From: Oceanispirochaeta sp. M1
GTDB taxonomy: Bacteria > Spirochaetota > Spirochaetia > DSM-2461
Direction of reading: 5' to 3'
Length of the DNA stretch: 47,816 nucleotides
NCBI RefSeq assembly: GCF_003346715.1
Contig: NZ_QQPQ01000037.1
Span: 1-47,816, forward strand
A program made the position numbers and the translations under genes. Each line of letters starts with the position of its first letter. Positions within the stretch are counted from its first letter, which is position 1. Shown in pieces: positions 33,631 through 41,031 of this stretch. A model generated the notes under the pieces. That model worked only from the letters and a program-made list of their open reading frames with translations, had not been told where the DNA came from and made no database searches.

Positions 33631-34689
33631 TTAACGGCTTTCCCGGCAGGTTCGATTGAAAAAAGTGTCAGCAATTGCTGTTTCCTTCTTTTTTGACAGA
33701 CCGATGTCCCAGGGCTGTGTATAGTGCTTCATAATAAACCCTCCATCGGGCATTTTACGGGCAAACATATCAATCATTCTTTCAGTTTCGGCAGCGATGT
33801 CATCAATTGTCACTTCCGGACGCGCAGTCCACTGGTTATCCACACAGTTAAAGAAACAGAGCTCACCTTTTGATGCTTCTATCAGGTTCTCATACCCCAT
33901 CAGCAGGGGCTGATCCATCTGGACCACATCGACACCCAGGTCGACCATTTCCGGAATCAGGGTGATAATATCGCCGCAGCTGTGCCAGATGAAATGAATA
34001 CCCCGGTCATGGCAGTGATCAATGATCCTCTTATAAACAGGTTTATAAAACTCTCGAAACTGCTCCAGGCTCATCTGCAGGCCCGACTGCAGCCCCCAGT
34101 CCTCATATGTAATAAATCCGTCGATACCTCCGGCCGCACAGAAACTGTCAATCAAGCGGCAGGTCATGTCAGCCAGTCTATTCAGCAGGTCTATCAATAA
34201 ATCAGGAGAGAGATAAGGAGCCATCATGGCGCCCTCAAATCCCATAAGAGACCGCAGCAATTCATACATGTTAATGGAATTGACACCCAATATGTACTTC
34301 TTCATACGTCGTCCCATTTGAATCATCAGTTTTGTCAGAGGATCGGATTTGTCATATCCCATATCAGGAAAAGTATAAGAGGACAGTTTTTCAGATAAAT
34401 CATCAAGAGGATATCCCGTGGCATGGTCCCATCCCCGGCCGGTGACCTCCCAGGTAACGCCCCATCCATCTGTATAAGTTGCACCGATCCTTCCCGGTTT
34501 CTTAGCAGCATTGGGACCGGACATCTTCGCTGCCAGAAAAACATCTCCCCCATGTGTATTAAACATGTAGGGGATACGGGGCGGATTGTTGAATTCAATT
34601 GCCTTCTTCACAATTTCCCGGCTGTTACTGCCATGCAGGTATTTGCCCTTTTTTAAAGTTCTGACAAATATTTTCAGCTCTTCATTCAT
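33631..34689 (-). CDS. URO-D superfamily protein (HxC-type, methyltransferase-like), module 2
   Basis: The 352-residue TIM-barrel protein of COG0407 type carries a complete His-x-Cys metal motif, IHFIWHSCGDIITLIPEMVD, as in MtaA/MtbA/CmuA zinc methyltransferases. Next comes DVVQMDQPLLMGYENL and a C-terminal GGFIMKHYTQPW. Family members move methyl groups between a corrinoid and a thiol or demethylate methoxylated compounds, but no corrinoid-binding protein is encoded nearby, so the acceptor is unknown. It is divergent from the URO-D gene at 34829 over a promoter region with an 11-bp inverted repeat. Confidence 0.8.
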   Translation of the reverse strand: MNEELKIFVRTLKKGKYLHGSNSREIVKKAIEFNNPPRIPYMFNTHGGDVFLAAKMSGPNAAKKPGRIGATYTDGWGVTWEVTGRGWDHATGYPLDDLSEKLSSYTFPDMGYDKSDPLTKLMIQMGRRMKKYILGVNSINMYELLRSLMGFEGAMMAPYLSPDLLIDLLNRLADMTCRLIDSFCAAGGIDGFITYEDWGLQSGLQMSLEQFREFYKPVYKRIIDHCHDRGIHFIWHSCGDIITLIPEMVDLGVDVVQMDQPLLMGYENLIEASKGELCFFNCVDNQWTARPEVTIDDIAAETERMIDMFARKMPDGGFIMKHYTQPWDIGLSKKKETAIADTFFNRTCRESR

Positions 34690-34717
34690 TTCAGAAGCTC
34701 CATATTAATAATTCACA

Positions 34718-34757
34718 TTGACATTTACAACACCAAATACTACAGTGTGTTGTAAAT
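34718..34757 (+). promoter_or_regulatory. promoter with overlapping 11-bp inverted-repeat operator
   Basis: TTGACA (34718-34723), a 17-base spacer and TACAGT (34741-34746) form a good rightward promoter for the URO-D gene at 34829. A perfect inverted repeat ATTTACAACAC (34723-34733) / GTGTTGTAAAT (34747-34757) brackets the -35 to -10 interval, so a bound repressor would block it and probably the divergent gene as well. Confidence 0.6.
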
Positions 34758-34828
34758 AGACACTATTACTGAAAGATAAATATGTCAAGAAAGAATCTGA
34801 CACCAGTCGGTATATGGAGATCTGTAAA

Positions 34829-35905
34829 ATGACAAGAAGAGAAAATCTGCTCAGAACTCTCAGAAGAGAGGGGTATGAGAAAATCCCCTGTGATATGCCT
34901 TTAACCTCTACGAAAAGAAAGGAATTCAGAAAGAAGTTCCCCTTGCGGACAATTTCGTCCTACTACGATTTTTCTCACAGAATCAGTGCCTGTCTCTATC
35001 GTGCCGGTTACAAAGGAAACGGCCGGCAGCTCTTTGCCCATCTGGATCTGCCTGACCGTTTTGATGTAGATCCATTCGGTGTCGGTATGTCCTACGGATC
35101 CAAAGAAGCCTATCATATGTGTCATTTCCACAGCCCTCTGGAGGGAGAGCACACAACTCTGGAACAGATTCAGGATTACAAGCTTCCCACCCCGATACCG
35201 GGAATGGAGAAGATGCTGAAACTCTTTGTAAAATACTGTCACTCAAAGGGTCTGGCCGCCATGGGATATCTGGATCAGACCATCTGGGAAAGATCCTGGC
35301 TGATTAGAGGCATGAATGACCTGATGATGGATATGATGATGGACGATGACAGAGCAACCTGTATTCTAGACAGAATAACAAACCACTCCTGCGAATCGGG
35401 AGCCATCCTGGCCAGGACCGGTCATGATATCATTGCTCTGGGTGATGATGTAGGTATGCAGAGTACGGTTATGATGAATCCCGAACTCTGGCGAAAATGG
35501 CTAAAACCCCGGCTGACGAAGGTGATCCGGACTATTAGAGAAGAAAATGAAGAGGCTCTGGTCTTCTACCATTCATGCGGTTTCATAGAACCCTTTATAC
35601 CCGATCTGATTGAAATCGGAGTGGATATCCTGAACCCGGTTCAACCGGAGTGCATGGATTTCAGGGAAATCCACCGTCAGTATGGAGATAAAATCTCTTT
35701 CTGGGGAGGAATCGGAGCCCAGACCACCTTTCCCTTCGGATCTACCGACGATGTCCGGGCCAGAGTTCGGGAACTGATTGAGATTTGCGGAGAAAAAGGG
35801 GGGATAGTTATTTCCCCTGCTCATGAACTGAGCCCGGAGGTCCCCTGGGAGAACCAGGAGGCTATGCTGGATGAAATCAGGATACTGAATAAAACTCAGC
35901 ATTGA
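34829..35905 (+). CDS. URO-D superfamily protein (HxC-type, methyltransferase-like), module 2
   Basis: A protein of 358 residues beginning MTRRENLLRTLRREGYEKIP, the typical opening of methyltransferase-type URO-D homologues. The metal motif FYHSCGFIEPFIPDLIEIG is complete, with a further Cys in NPVQPECMDF. GGAGA nine bases upstream favours ATG 34829 over ATG 34814. It is paired divergently with the similar gene at 33631 and is likely under the same operator. True HemE is unlikely, since the HemE N-terminal signature and other heme genes are missing. Confidence 0.8.
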   Translation: MTRRENLLRTLRREGYEKIPCDMPLTSTKRKEFRKKFPLRTISSYYDFSHRISACLYRAGYKGNGRQLFAHLDLPDRFDVDPFGVGMSYGSKEAYHMCHFHSPLEGEHTTLEQIQDYKLPTPIPGMEKMLKLFVKYCHSKGLAAMGYLDQTIWERSWLIRGMNDLMMDMMMDDDRATCILDRITNHSCESGAILARTGHDIIALGDDVGMQSTVMMNPELWRKWLKPRLTKVIRTIREENEEALVFYHSCGFIEPFIPDLIEIGVDILNPVQPECMDFREIHRQYGDKISFWGGIGAQTTFPFGSTDDVRARVRELIEICGEKGGIVISPAHELSPEVPWENQEAMLDEIRILNKTQH

Positions 35906-35936
35906 GGCCATGCCGAGTACAGTCTGCCCCGATCCA

Positions 35937-35990
35937 CGTATTAGAGCTGTCAGACAGTGAAATTTCAACCTTTTGGATGATAGAATAATT
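35937..35990. repeat. intergenic repeat, copy A (cassette-array boundary)
   Basis: This stretch matches 39829-39882 over most of its length: CGTATTAG, a variable core, then TGAAATTTCAACCTTTTGG, TGATAG and AATTTT. It holds an imperfect TCAACC-TTTT-GGATGA hairpin. It lies just before the SH3 gene, at the left edge of the AT-rich gene array. Confidence 0.7.
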
Positions 35991-36047
35991 TTAAAAAGAA
36001 TATTAAGATAAAATGATTGAAGGTATATTTTTATTCTGAGGTTCTGA

Positions 36048-36923
36048 GTGAAAAAGATTATTCTATTGCTTTTACTAATTTATACAAACGATCTGACTGC
36101 CCGGGAATACAACTTTGCAGTTTGTAATGATGGAATACTCAATGTAAGAAGTGAAGCTACTACAGATAGTGAAATCATATACAAGCTGGATCAATATGAA
36201 ACAGTTGATATTATTGCTCGAACTTCAGAGAAAACTAAAATAGGCAACTATTCAGATTACTGGTATAAAATCTCAGTGAACGATATCAAAGGATGGGCCT
36301 ATGGTGCATTTCTTGATACTTACCAAAAAACCAATATTCAGACATTTCTAGATTTAATTGTGATTGATTTTCCTGATCAGTTAGAAATTCACCAGACAAG
36401 TAAATTGATTGTTACAGATAATAAGACATTCACTTTGAGACAAGGATTTGGATGTAATTACCTTGATCATAATTTTCACCTTGAAGTATTTTACAAACCC
36501 AAGTCCCATGTCTTTATAGATGATTTAATATCTGAATATAATATTAAGGAAGTAACAGACGCTAATCCCAACTATGGATTGGGCAGTATTTATTCATATC
36601 TGATGAAGCATAATATCAATTTTATATCTGAAAAGGATAATGGAATGGTTTTTAAGGCTGCTTATCAGAATTGGGCATCATATATTACTTATGATCTGGC
36701 TGTATTTAATATTGAAATTCAGAATCATCCCTATATTGAGAGTGTCCTTTTTCAGTTTATGAATGTATGGACAGATCCAGAAGATCCATTTATCAGGAAA
36801 CTTACTACAGACTCCCTTTTGAAGGTCATTGAGGATGGAAATAGAAAGGCTGTGGTATATAACATGATAATAAATAGTATGAAGCAGTCTTCTTTCATTG
36901 ATCCTGACATCTATCTGAGATGA
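36048..36923 (+). CDS. Exported SH3b-domain protein
   Basis: The 291-residue protein has a signal peptide (KKIILLLLLIYTNDLTA). A bacterial SH3 domain follows at about 20-90: CNDGILNVRSEATTDSEIIY, LDQYETVDII, DYWYKISVNDIKGWAYGAFL. SH3b domains bind cell-wall or other surface ligands. The C-terminal 200 residues form an unrecognised beta-rich domain. The start is GTG 36048 with GAGG six bases upstream. It opens the AT-rich same-strand array and is followed by the CTGCCGAAAACCGGCC repeat. Confidence 0.75.
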   Translation: MKKIILLLLLIYTNDLTAREYNFAVCNDGILNVRSEATTDSEIIYKLDQYETVDIIARTSEKTKIGNYSDYWYKISVNDIKGWAYGAFLDTYQKTNIQTFLDLIVIDFPDQLEIHQTSKLIVTDNKTFTLRQGFGCNYLDHNFHLEVFYKPKSHVFIDDLISEYNIKEVTDANPNYGLGSIYSYLMKHNINFISEKDNGMVFKAAYQNWASYITYDLAVFNIEIQNHPYIESVLFQFMNVWTDPEDPFIRKLTTDSLLKVIEDGNRKAVVYNMIINSMKQSSFIDPDIYLR

Positions 36924-36931
36924 ATATTATA

Positions 36932-36955
36932 CTGCCGAAAACCGGCCTTCTGTCT
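36932..36955. repeat. short intergenic repeat (type 2), copy 1
   Basis: CTGCCGAAAACCGGCC followed by TTCTGTCT lies just after the SH3 gene. Near-identical copies follow the serine hydrolase (38528) and overlap the stop of a GNAT (40415). It contains a small GCCG-AAAAC-CGGC hairpin. Confidence 0.7.
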
Positions 36956-36983
36956 TTAAATGAAGTTCAAATAGGAGTCTATA

Positions 36984-38498
36984 TTGAATAAATTATACAT
37001 TTTACTATTATCTTCGATGATTCTTATATCCTGTGGTTTTAAGAATGATACTGGTAGAGATACAATAATATGGCCAAGCGAAAAATGGCATTCATCATCT
37101 CCTGAAACTCAAGGTGTCAATTCTGAAGTACTTGCAGCTATGCTGGAACATATTCAGCAGCAGGAATTTAACATCGACAGTATTCAGATTATTCGTAATG
37201 GCAATATTATCCTTGATAGCTACATACATCCTTATAGGGAATCTGATCTTCATATTATTCATTCATGTACAAAAAGTATTACTTCTCTTTTAATCGGAAT
37301 AGCAATCGATCAAGGGCTGATTGAGAGCCTTGATCAGCCTGTTCTTGATTTTTTTCCTGAAAAAGCGGCCAATAATAAAGATGAAAAGTTAACCAAACTC
37401 ACTATTCGGCATCTTTTGACAATGAGTACCGGACTTCATAGCCGAGATTCATATATGTATCGTTGGGAAGGCCTTAATGCTATGAAGGATTCCGAAGAAA
37501 AATGGAGCGAATACATTCTGAATCTTCCCTTTGATGTCGATCCCGGTAGCCGCTTTGATTATAGTAACATGGCCTCATATTTACTGTCCTCGATTATTAC
37601 TGAAAGCTCAGGTATGATGGCGATTGATTTTGGGAATAAATACCTATTTGGCCCACTCGGGATAATTGACATCCTCTGGCCGTTATCTCCAGAAGGAAAT
37701 AATATCGGTTGGGGTGAGATTAAAATCCATCCACATGATTTAGGTAGAATTGGATGGATGGTTCTGAATAAAGGTATATGGAAAGATCAAAGGATCATTT
37801 CAGAAGACTATCTGAACCAGGCAACATCAGCTCAAGTCAAAGCAGATACTCTGGCAGAATTCTATGGTTTTCAATGGTGGGTAAAAAAGCCAGGTCTTTT
37901 TATGGCACTGGGGTATGGGGGACAGTATCTAATTATTAATCCTGAAAAGAATCTTGTAGTTGTATTTACCAGTGCTCTGAAGGATAAGGATTTCTTCACT
38001 CCTATGCACCTATATAGTAGTTTTATTCTCAAAGCTATTGAGTCTGACACAGCTCTTAAAAAAAACAAGAGTTCTTTTGATAGGCTTGAATCTCTAAAGA
38101 TGGAACTATTAAGTCCTGTAGAAAAAATAATCTCAAATATTCCGAAAGAATTTCAGACTTTCAATGGACATAAATATAAGCTAAATGAAAATCCATACAA
38201 CCTTAAGACTATTCAATATAATTTCAAGAATAAGCAAGCTACGCTCTTTATGGACTTTGGAAACGGGATTGAAACCTACCCAGTAGGATTGGATGGTAGA
38301 TATTTAATTAATGAAACTGAAGAAGTTGGGGTGAGAGGTCATTGGAGTCCAGAGCTGAAATTTGAGACCATATTTAAAGGGCAAGGTGAAGCTTGGTGGT
38401 TTGATATGAAATCAGTATTTTATGATGAAAGTCTCCATATTGTTCTTCGTTCCAGTAATGGAGATTTCACAACAATAGAAGGTAATTCAATAAAATAG
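36984..38498 (+). CDS. Serine hydrolase of the beta-lactamase/PBP (class C) family, lipoprotein
   Basis: The 504-residue protein has a lipoprotein signal (SMILISCG, lipidated Cys17) and a class C beta-lactamase-like domain at about 40-370. Nucleophile motif S94-C-T-K97 in HSCTKSITS, the Tyr-Ser-Asn motif in RFDYSNMASY, and a late GYGGQYLIINP strand in place of HxG/KTG are all visible. The C-terminal part (about 390-500) is a beta-rich domain. Such proteins are esterases, D-aminopeptidases or unknown hydrolases at the envelope. The start is TTG 36984 with AGGAG six bases upstream. It is a single cistron flanked by type 2 repeats. Confidence 0.85.
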   Translation: MNKLYILLLSSMILISCGFKNDTGRDTIIWPSEKWHSSSPETQGVNSEVLAAMLEHIQQQEFNIDSIQIIRNGNIILDSYIHPYRESDLHIIHSCTKSITSLLIGIAIDQGLIESLDQPVLDFFPEKAANNKDEKLTKLTIRHLLTMSTGLHSRDSYMYRWEGLNAMKDSEEKWSEYILNLPFDVDPGSRFDYSNMASYLLSSIITESSGMMAIDFGNKYLFGPLGIIDILWPLSPEGNNIGWGEIKIHPHDLGRIGWMVLNKGIWKDQRIISEDYLNQATSAQVKADTLAEFYGFQWWVKKPGLFMALGYGGQYLIINPEKNLVVVFTSALKDKDFFTPMHLYSSFILKAIESDTALKKNKSSFDRLESLKMELLSPVEKIISNIPKEFQTFNGHKYKLNENPYNLKTIQYNFKNKQATLFMDFGNGIETYPVGLDGRYLINETEEVGVRGHWSPELKFETIFKGQGEAWWFDMKSVFYDESLHIVLRSSNGDFTTIEGNSIK

Positions 38499-38527
38499 AG
38501 AGACCTTATCACCTACCCCTAAATCTG

Positions 38528-38551
38528 CTGCCGAAAACCGGCCCTCTGTCT
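38528..38551. repeat. short intergenic repeat (type 2), copy 2
   Basis: CTGCCGAAAACCGGCC is identical to copy 1, followed by CTCTGTCT. It lies 30 bases after the serine hydrolase stop and about 35 bases before the next gene. Confidence 0.7.
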
Positions 38552-38586
38552 ACTGACTGCTGAAACCTATTGTACGGAGTACTGAA

Positions 38587-38958
38587 ATGAATAAATTATT
38601 GTTTTTTGTTTTCCCTTTGATTATCTATCTTTCCGGATGTTCTTTTTTTGAGCCTAGTGATTACAGCTTGTCAAAATTTGATTCCGCCCAATGGATAGAA
38701 TATGGAACAGTAGGGGAAAATATAAGATATGAAATGATTAACGATCTGTTTAATAAACATCTTTCGATCGGTTTAAAGAAAGAGACAGTAACTGATCTTT
38801 TGGGAACTCCAGATTATATCAATGAATCTGACAATGAATACTCATATTACCTGGGCTGGCCACCAAACTCCGGGTCTTATATGAGAATAGATGGTGAAGT
38901 TCTTTCAATATCTTTTCAAAACGATGTGGTAAAAGATTATTATCATTACGAAAGTTGA
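38587..38958 (+). CDS. Small lipoprotein with BamE/SmpA-like domain
   Basis: The 123-residue protein has a signal peptide ending IIYLSGCS (lipobox, Cys18). A short domain follows with SIGLKKETVTDLLGTPDYIN ... YYLGW, the pattern of SmpA/OmlA (BamE)-like folds found in envelope lipoproteins. Its role is unknown; it is unlikely to be the true BamE of the cell given its place in an accessory array. The ATG has ACGGAG upstream. Confidence 0.65.
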   Translation: MNKLLFFVFPLIIYLSGCSFFEPSDYSLSKFDSAQWIEYGTVGENIRYEMINDLFNKHLSIGLKKETVTDLLGTPDYINESDNEYSYYLGWPPNSGSYMRIDGEVLSISFQNDVVKDYYHYES

Positions 38959-38975
38959 TTATTAAATTGAAAAAA

Positions 38976-39033
38976 GACTAGCGATAACCAATTTCTGTCG
39001 ACATCTCCCAATATTTCATCCTTTTGGTTGATA
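38976..39033. repeat. degenerate copies of both intergenic repeats
   Basis: GACTAGCGATAACC (38976-38989) resembles the type 2 copy at 40413 (GACTGCCAATAACC). ATTTCATCCTTTTGGTTGATA (39013-39033, one-mismatch hairpin) resembles the type 1 repeat. Together they suggest a decayed boundary between the lipoprotein and the next gene. Confidence 0.45.
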
Positions 39034-39116
39034 TCACAGGCTATTCCTATATGCAATAATATACATACGTTACAATATAATGAAAAATTCTATTTGAATA
39101 ATTAAGGATGTTCTTA

Positions 39117-39674
39117 ATGAAAAAATTAGCATTGGCTTTTTTTCTTATAGTGCTCAGCATACAAATATATGCAGATACAAGATTGGGGATAGAATTACAA
39201 TACTGTGAGCCAATAAAAAGTTCACAGTCTCACTTTAACTTGAATTCAAATTTTGGAATATCTGGAGATTGGACTAAAAATCGGTTTGGTGTTTCATCTT
39301 CAATTTATTACAAACCACTTCCATATACTTCAATTGAAGAAATTCCAGCTGTTATGGTCACAGATTTCTATAGTATTATTGATATTCAGATATCACCAAA
39401 AATTTATTTATTTAAAACTGACCGTAAATTTAATCCATTTATTTCTGCTGCAATAGTGCATCGATTTATTCTTACGCCTAAAGATATAGACTATGAGACT
39501 GTTGATACAGTTCTTAAAACAATGTTAGGACTTGATTTCAAATTTGAACGATTTTCTCTGTTACTGCAGGGAGGAATAATACCTGTGAAATATATGAAAT
39601 CAAATGAGTTTCTACTAATACCAGATGATTTTGATTCAGTTATATCTTTTGCATTTCTATATAATTTTAAATAG
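39117..39674 (+). CDS. Exported beta-barrel-like outer-membrane protein, function unknown
   Basis: A product of 185 residues with signal peptide MKKLALAFFLIVLSIQIYAD, then alternating amphipathic strands (RLGIELQYCEPIK, FGVSSSIYYKPL, FNPFISAAIVHRF, FSLLLQGGIIPVKY) ending in SFAFLYNFK with a terminal aromatic-basic end. This is the look of a small outer-membrane barrel. TAAGGA eight bases upstream supports ATG 39117 over ATG 39108. I cannot assign a family. Confidence 0.6.
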   Translation: MKKLALAFFLIVLSIQIYADTRLGIELQYCEPIKSSQSHFNLNSNFGISGDWTKNRFGVSSSIYYKPLPYTSIEEIPAVMVTDFYSIIDIQISPKIYLFKTDRKFNPFISAAIVHRFILTPKDIDYETVDTVLKTMLGLDFKFERFSLLLQGGIIPVKYMKSNEFLLIPDDFDSVISFAFLYNFK

Positions 39675-39678
39675 TTAT

Positions 39679-39833
39679 ATACGGCTTAACACGATGGCGT
39701 TAAACCGCCGCCCAATGTAAATTACGGTCAATCTTAAATAGTATTCCTGGCCGACAAGTGCATTAAGAATGAAGTGAAGTTGAGTCGTGGAATATTTTGG
39801 CTTGGGATCAGGAAAAGGGATGAAAAGCCGTAT
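39679..39833. repeat. 155-bp element bounded by 9-bp inverted repeats
   Basis: ATACGGCTT (39679-39687) and AAGCCGTAT (39825-39833) are perfect reverse complements enclosing a non-coding segment. Inside, GGCG-TTAAAC-CGCC forms a hairpin. GCTTAAC and GTTAAAC resemble the heptamer core sites of integron attC elements, but the right end lacks a GTTRRRY box. It could be a MITE-like or cassette-recombination structure. Confidence 0.45.
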
Positions 39834-39882
39834 TAGGCCTATTAGACAATGAAATTTCAACCTTTTGGTTGATAGCCAATTT
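39829..39882. repeat. intergenic repeat (type 1), copy B
   Basis: It matches 35937-35990 with a few substitutions and contains the perfect hairpin TCAACC-TTTT-GGTTGA (39857-39872). It sits just before a GNAT gene, as copy A sits before the SH3 gene. Confidence 0.7.
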
Positions 39883-39929
39883 TATCAATTTTCCTCATAC
39901 TTAGATATAGAAGATTCAAGGGGAGGATC

Positions 39930-40424
39930 ATGTCTATAAGAAATGCGAAATCAGAAGATTTATCAAAGATATCGGAAATCCATATTTCTGGATGGAGATT
40001 CGCATATAAAGGAATCTTGGCTGATGAATACCTCTACAATCAAGATTTCTCAAATGATGCATATATTTTATACAACAGAATATTAGAATCACCTCATCCA
40101 AAATTAGAAATATTCGATGATGGAACTATCAAGGGATTCATTGTTCATAATACAAGAGATCTCAAAACTGAACATTATTATGAAATATCATCTCTTTATG
40201 TTGAGCCTGAATTTCTGAGGCAAGGGATTGGATCATCATTATTAAGAAATGCTGAAACCTATGCCCGCAGTTGTGGAGAAAATGTCATTAAAATATGGTG
40301 CATGGAAAAAAACGAGTTGGGATTAGATTTTTATTATCGTCATGGCTATATTTTCGATGGAGAAAAAATAAAGGATGGTCGATTACAGACCGCTGTTATG
40401 AGATTAAAGAAAGACTGCCAATAA
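39930..40424 (+). CDS. GNAT-family N-acetyltransferase
   Basis: The 164-residue protein has the acetyl-CoA-binding motif A YEISSLYVEPEFLRQGIGSS (R/Q-x-x-G-x-G/S) and a C-terminal FYYRHGYIFDGE. The N-terminus (DLSKISEIHISGWRFAYKG) is typical of the PhnO/RimI-like group. GGGGAGG stands before the ATG. The stop codon lies inside the type 2 repeat, as cassette genes often end in their boundary element. The substrate is unknown. Confidence 0.85.
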   Translation: MSIRNAKSEDLSKISEIHISGWRFAYKGILADEYLYNQDFSNDAYILYNRILESPHPKLEIFDDGTIKGFIVHNTRDLKTEHYYEISSLYVEPEFLRQGIGSSLLRNAETYARSCGENVIKIWCMEKNELGLDFYYRHGYIFDGEKIKDGRLQTAVMRLKKDCQ

Positions 40425-40430
40425 CCGGCC
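40415..40430. repeat. short intergenic repeat (type 2), copy 3
   Basis: CTGCCAATAACCGGCC differs from copies 1 and 2 at two positions and overlaps the GNAT stop codon. The next gene's AGGAGA begins ten bases later. Confidence 0.6.
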
Positions 40431-40450
40431 ATCATCTAGCAGGAGAAATA

Positions 40451-40918
40451 ATGGAAATACGAGAAGTTCATGGGCTGCCAGACTATCAGAAAATCCTTCC
40501 ATTACTTAAAGCAGAATGGGAACAGTGGCCTGAAGGCTCAGAGCATAAGAATGACACTGAGCAAGAAATGGTGAATAAGATGACTGATAGTCATTTGGTA
40601 AATGCTGATGTAACAAAATTCTTAATTAAAGATGGTCAAATATTAGGGTTTTATCGATACACAAAGATTCCCAGGAATAGTGATGATACAAAGATCGCAC
40701 ATACAATGGATATTTCTATTCTTCCAGGTAATCAGAAACGAGGACTAGGGAGCTTGCTGCTTAAAGATATGATTGATGATTCTCGGTCTCGTGGTTTTGA
40801 ATCCTTACAGAGTAGAACATCCAAAGTAAATACAGCTTCTATTGCATTGCATAAGAAAATTGGATTTCAATTGATATTAGAAAAGGATGATTCTTATGTT
40901 TGGGAAATATCACTATGA
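40451..40918 (+). CDS. GNAT-family N-acetyltransferase
   Basis: The 155-residue protein has motif A HTMDISILPGNQKRGLGSLL and a C-terminal NTASIALHKKIGFQLI. A frame runs back to 40295 inside the preceding gene, but AGGAGA six bases before ATG 40451 and the family's normal N-terminus set the start. It is last in the same-strand array. The substrate is unknown. Confidence 0.85.
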   Translation: MEIREVHGLPDYQKILPLLKAEWEQWPEGSEHKNDTEQEMVNKMTDSHLVNADVTKFLIKDGQILGFYRYTKIPRNSDDTKIAHTMDISILPGNQKRGLGSLLLKDMIDDSRSRGFESLQSRTSKVNTASIALHKKIGFQLILEKDDSYVWEISL

Positions 40919-41031
40919 GTTGGATATTTGGAATTCTTATTACCGCAGCTAATATACCGAAGAGTCTTCACGGTAATTGGAAACCAGAGAAAGATTCTCT
41001 ATAATTTTCAATTCTGACCTACCCACGTTGA

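Noticed and set aside
4561-35905. Annotating the four URO-D homologues as uroporphyrinogen decarboxylase HemE
   Set aside because: They are divergent from each other, two carry the His-x-Cys methyltransferase motif, no other heme gene is nearby, and they are linked to sugar symporters and catabolic regulators.
35573-35968. Minus-strand open frames at 35573-35968 and 39675-39860, both starting MKFHCL
   Set aside because: They share a start only because both begin in the type 1 intergenic repeat. The rest is antisense to a real gene or to non-coding sequence and has no coding character.
39679-39833. Canonical integron attC site
   Set aside because: GCTTAAC and GTTAAAC fit the core-site consensus, but they lie only a few bases apart and the right end has no GTTRRRY box. 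No integrase gene is in the window.
40295-40450. Upstream extension of the second GNAT into the preceding GNAT gene
   Set aside because: The extension is antiphase coding of the first GNAT; AGGAGA before ATG 40451 and the family N-terminus fix the true start.
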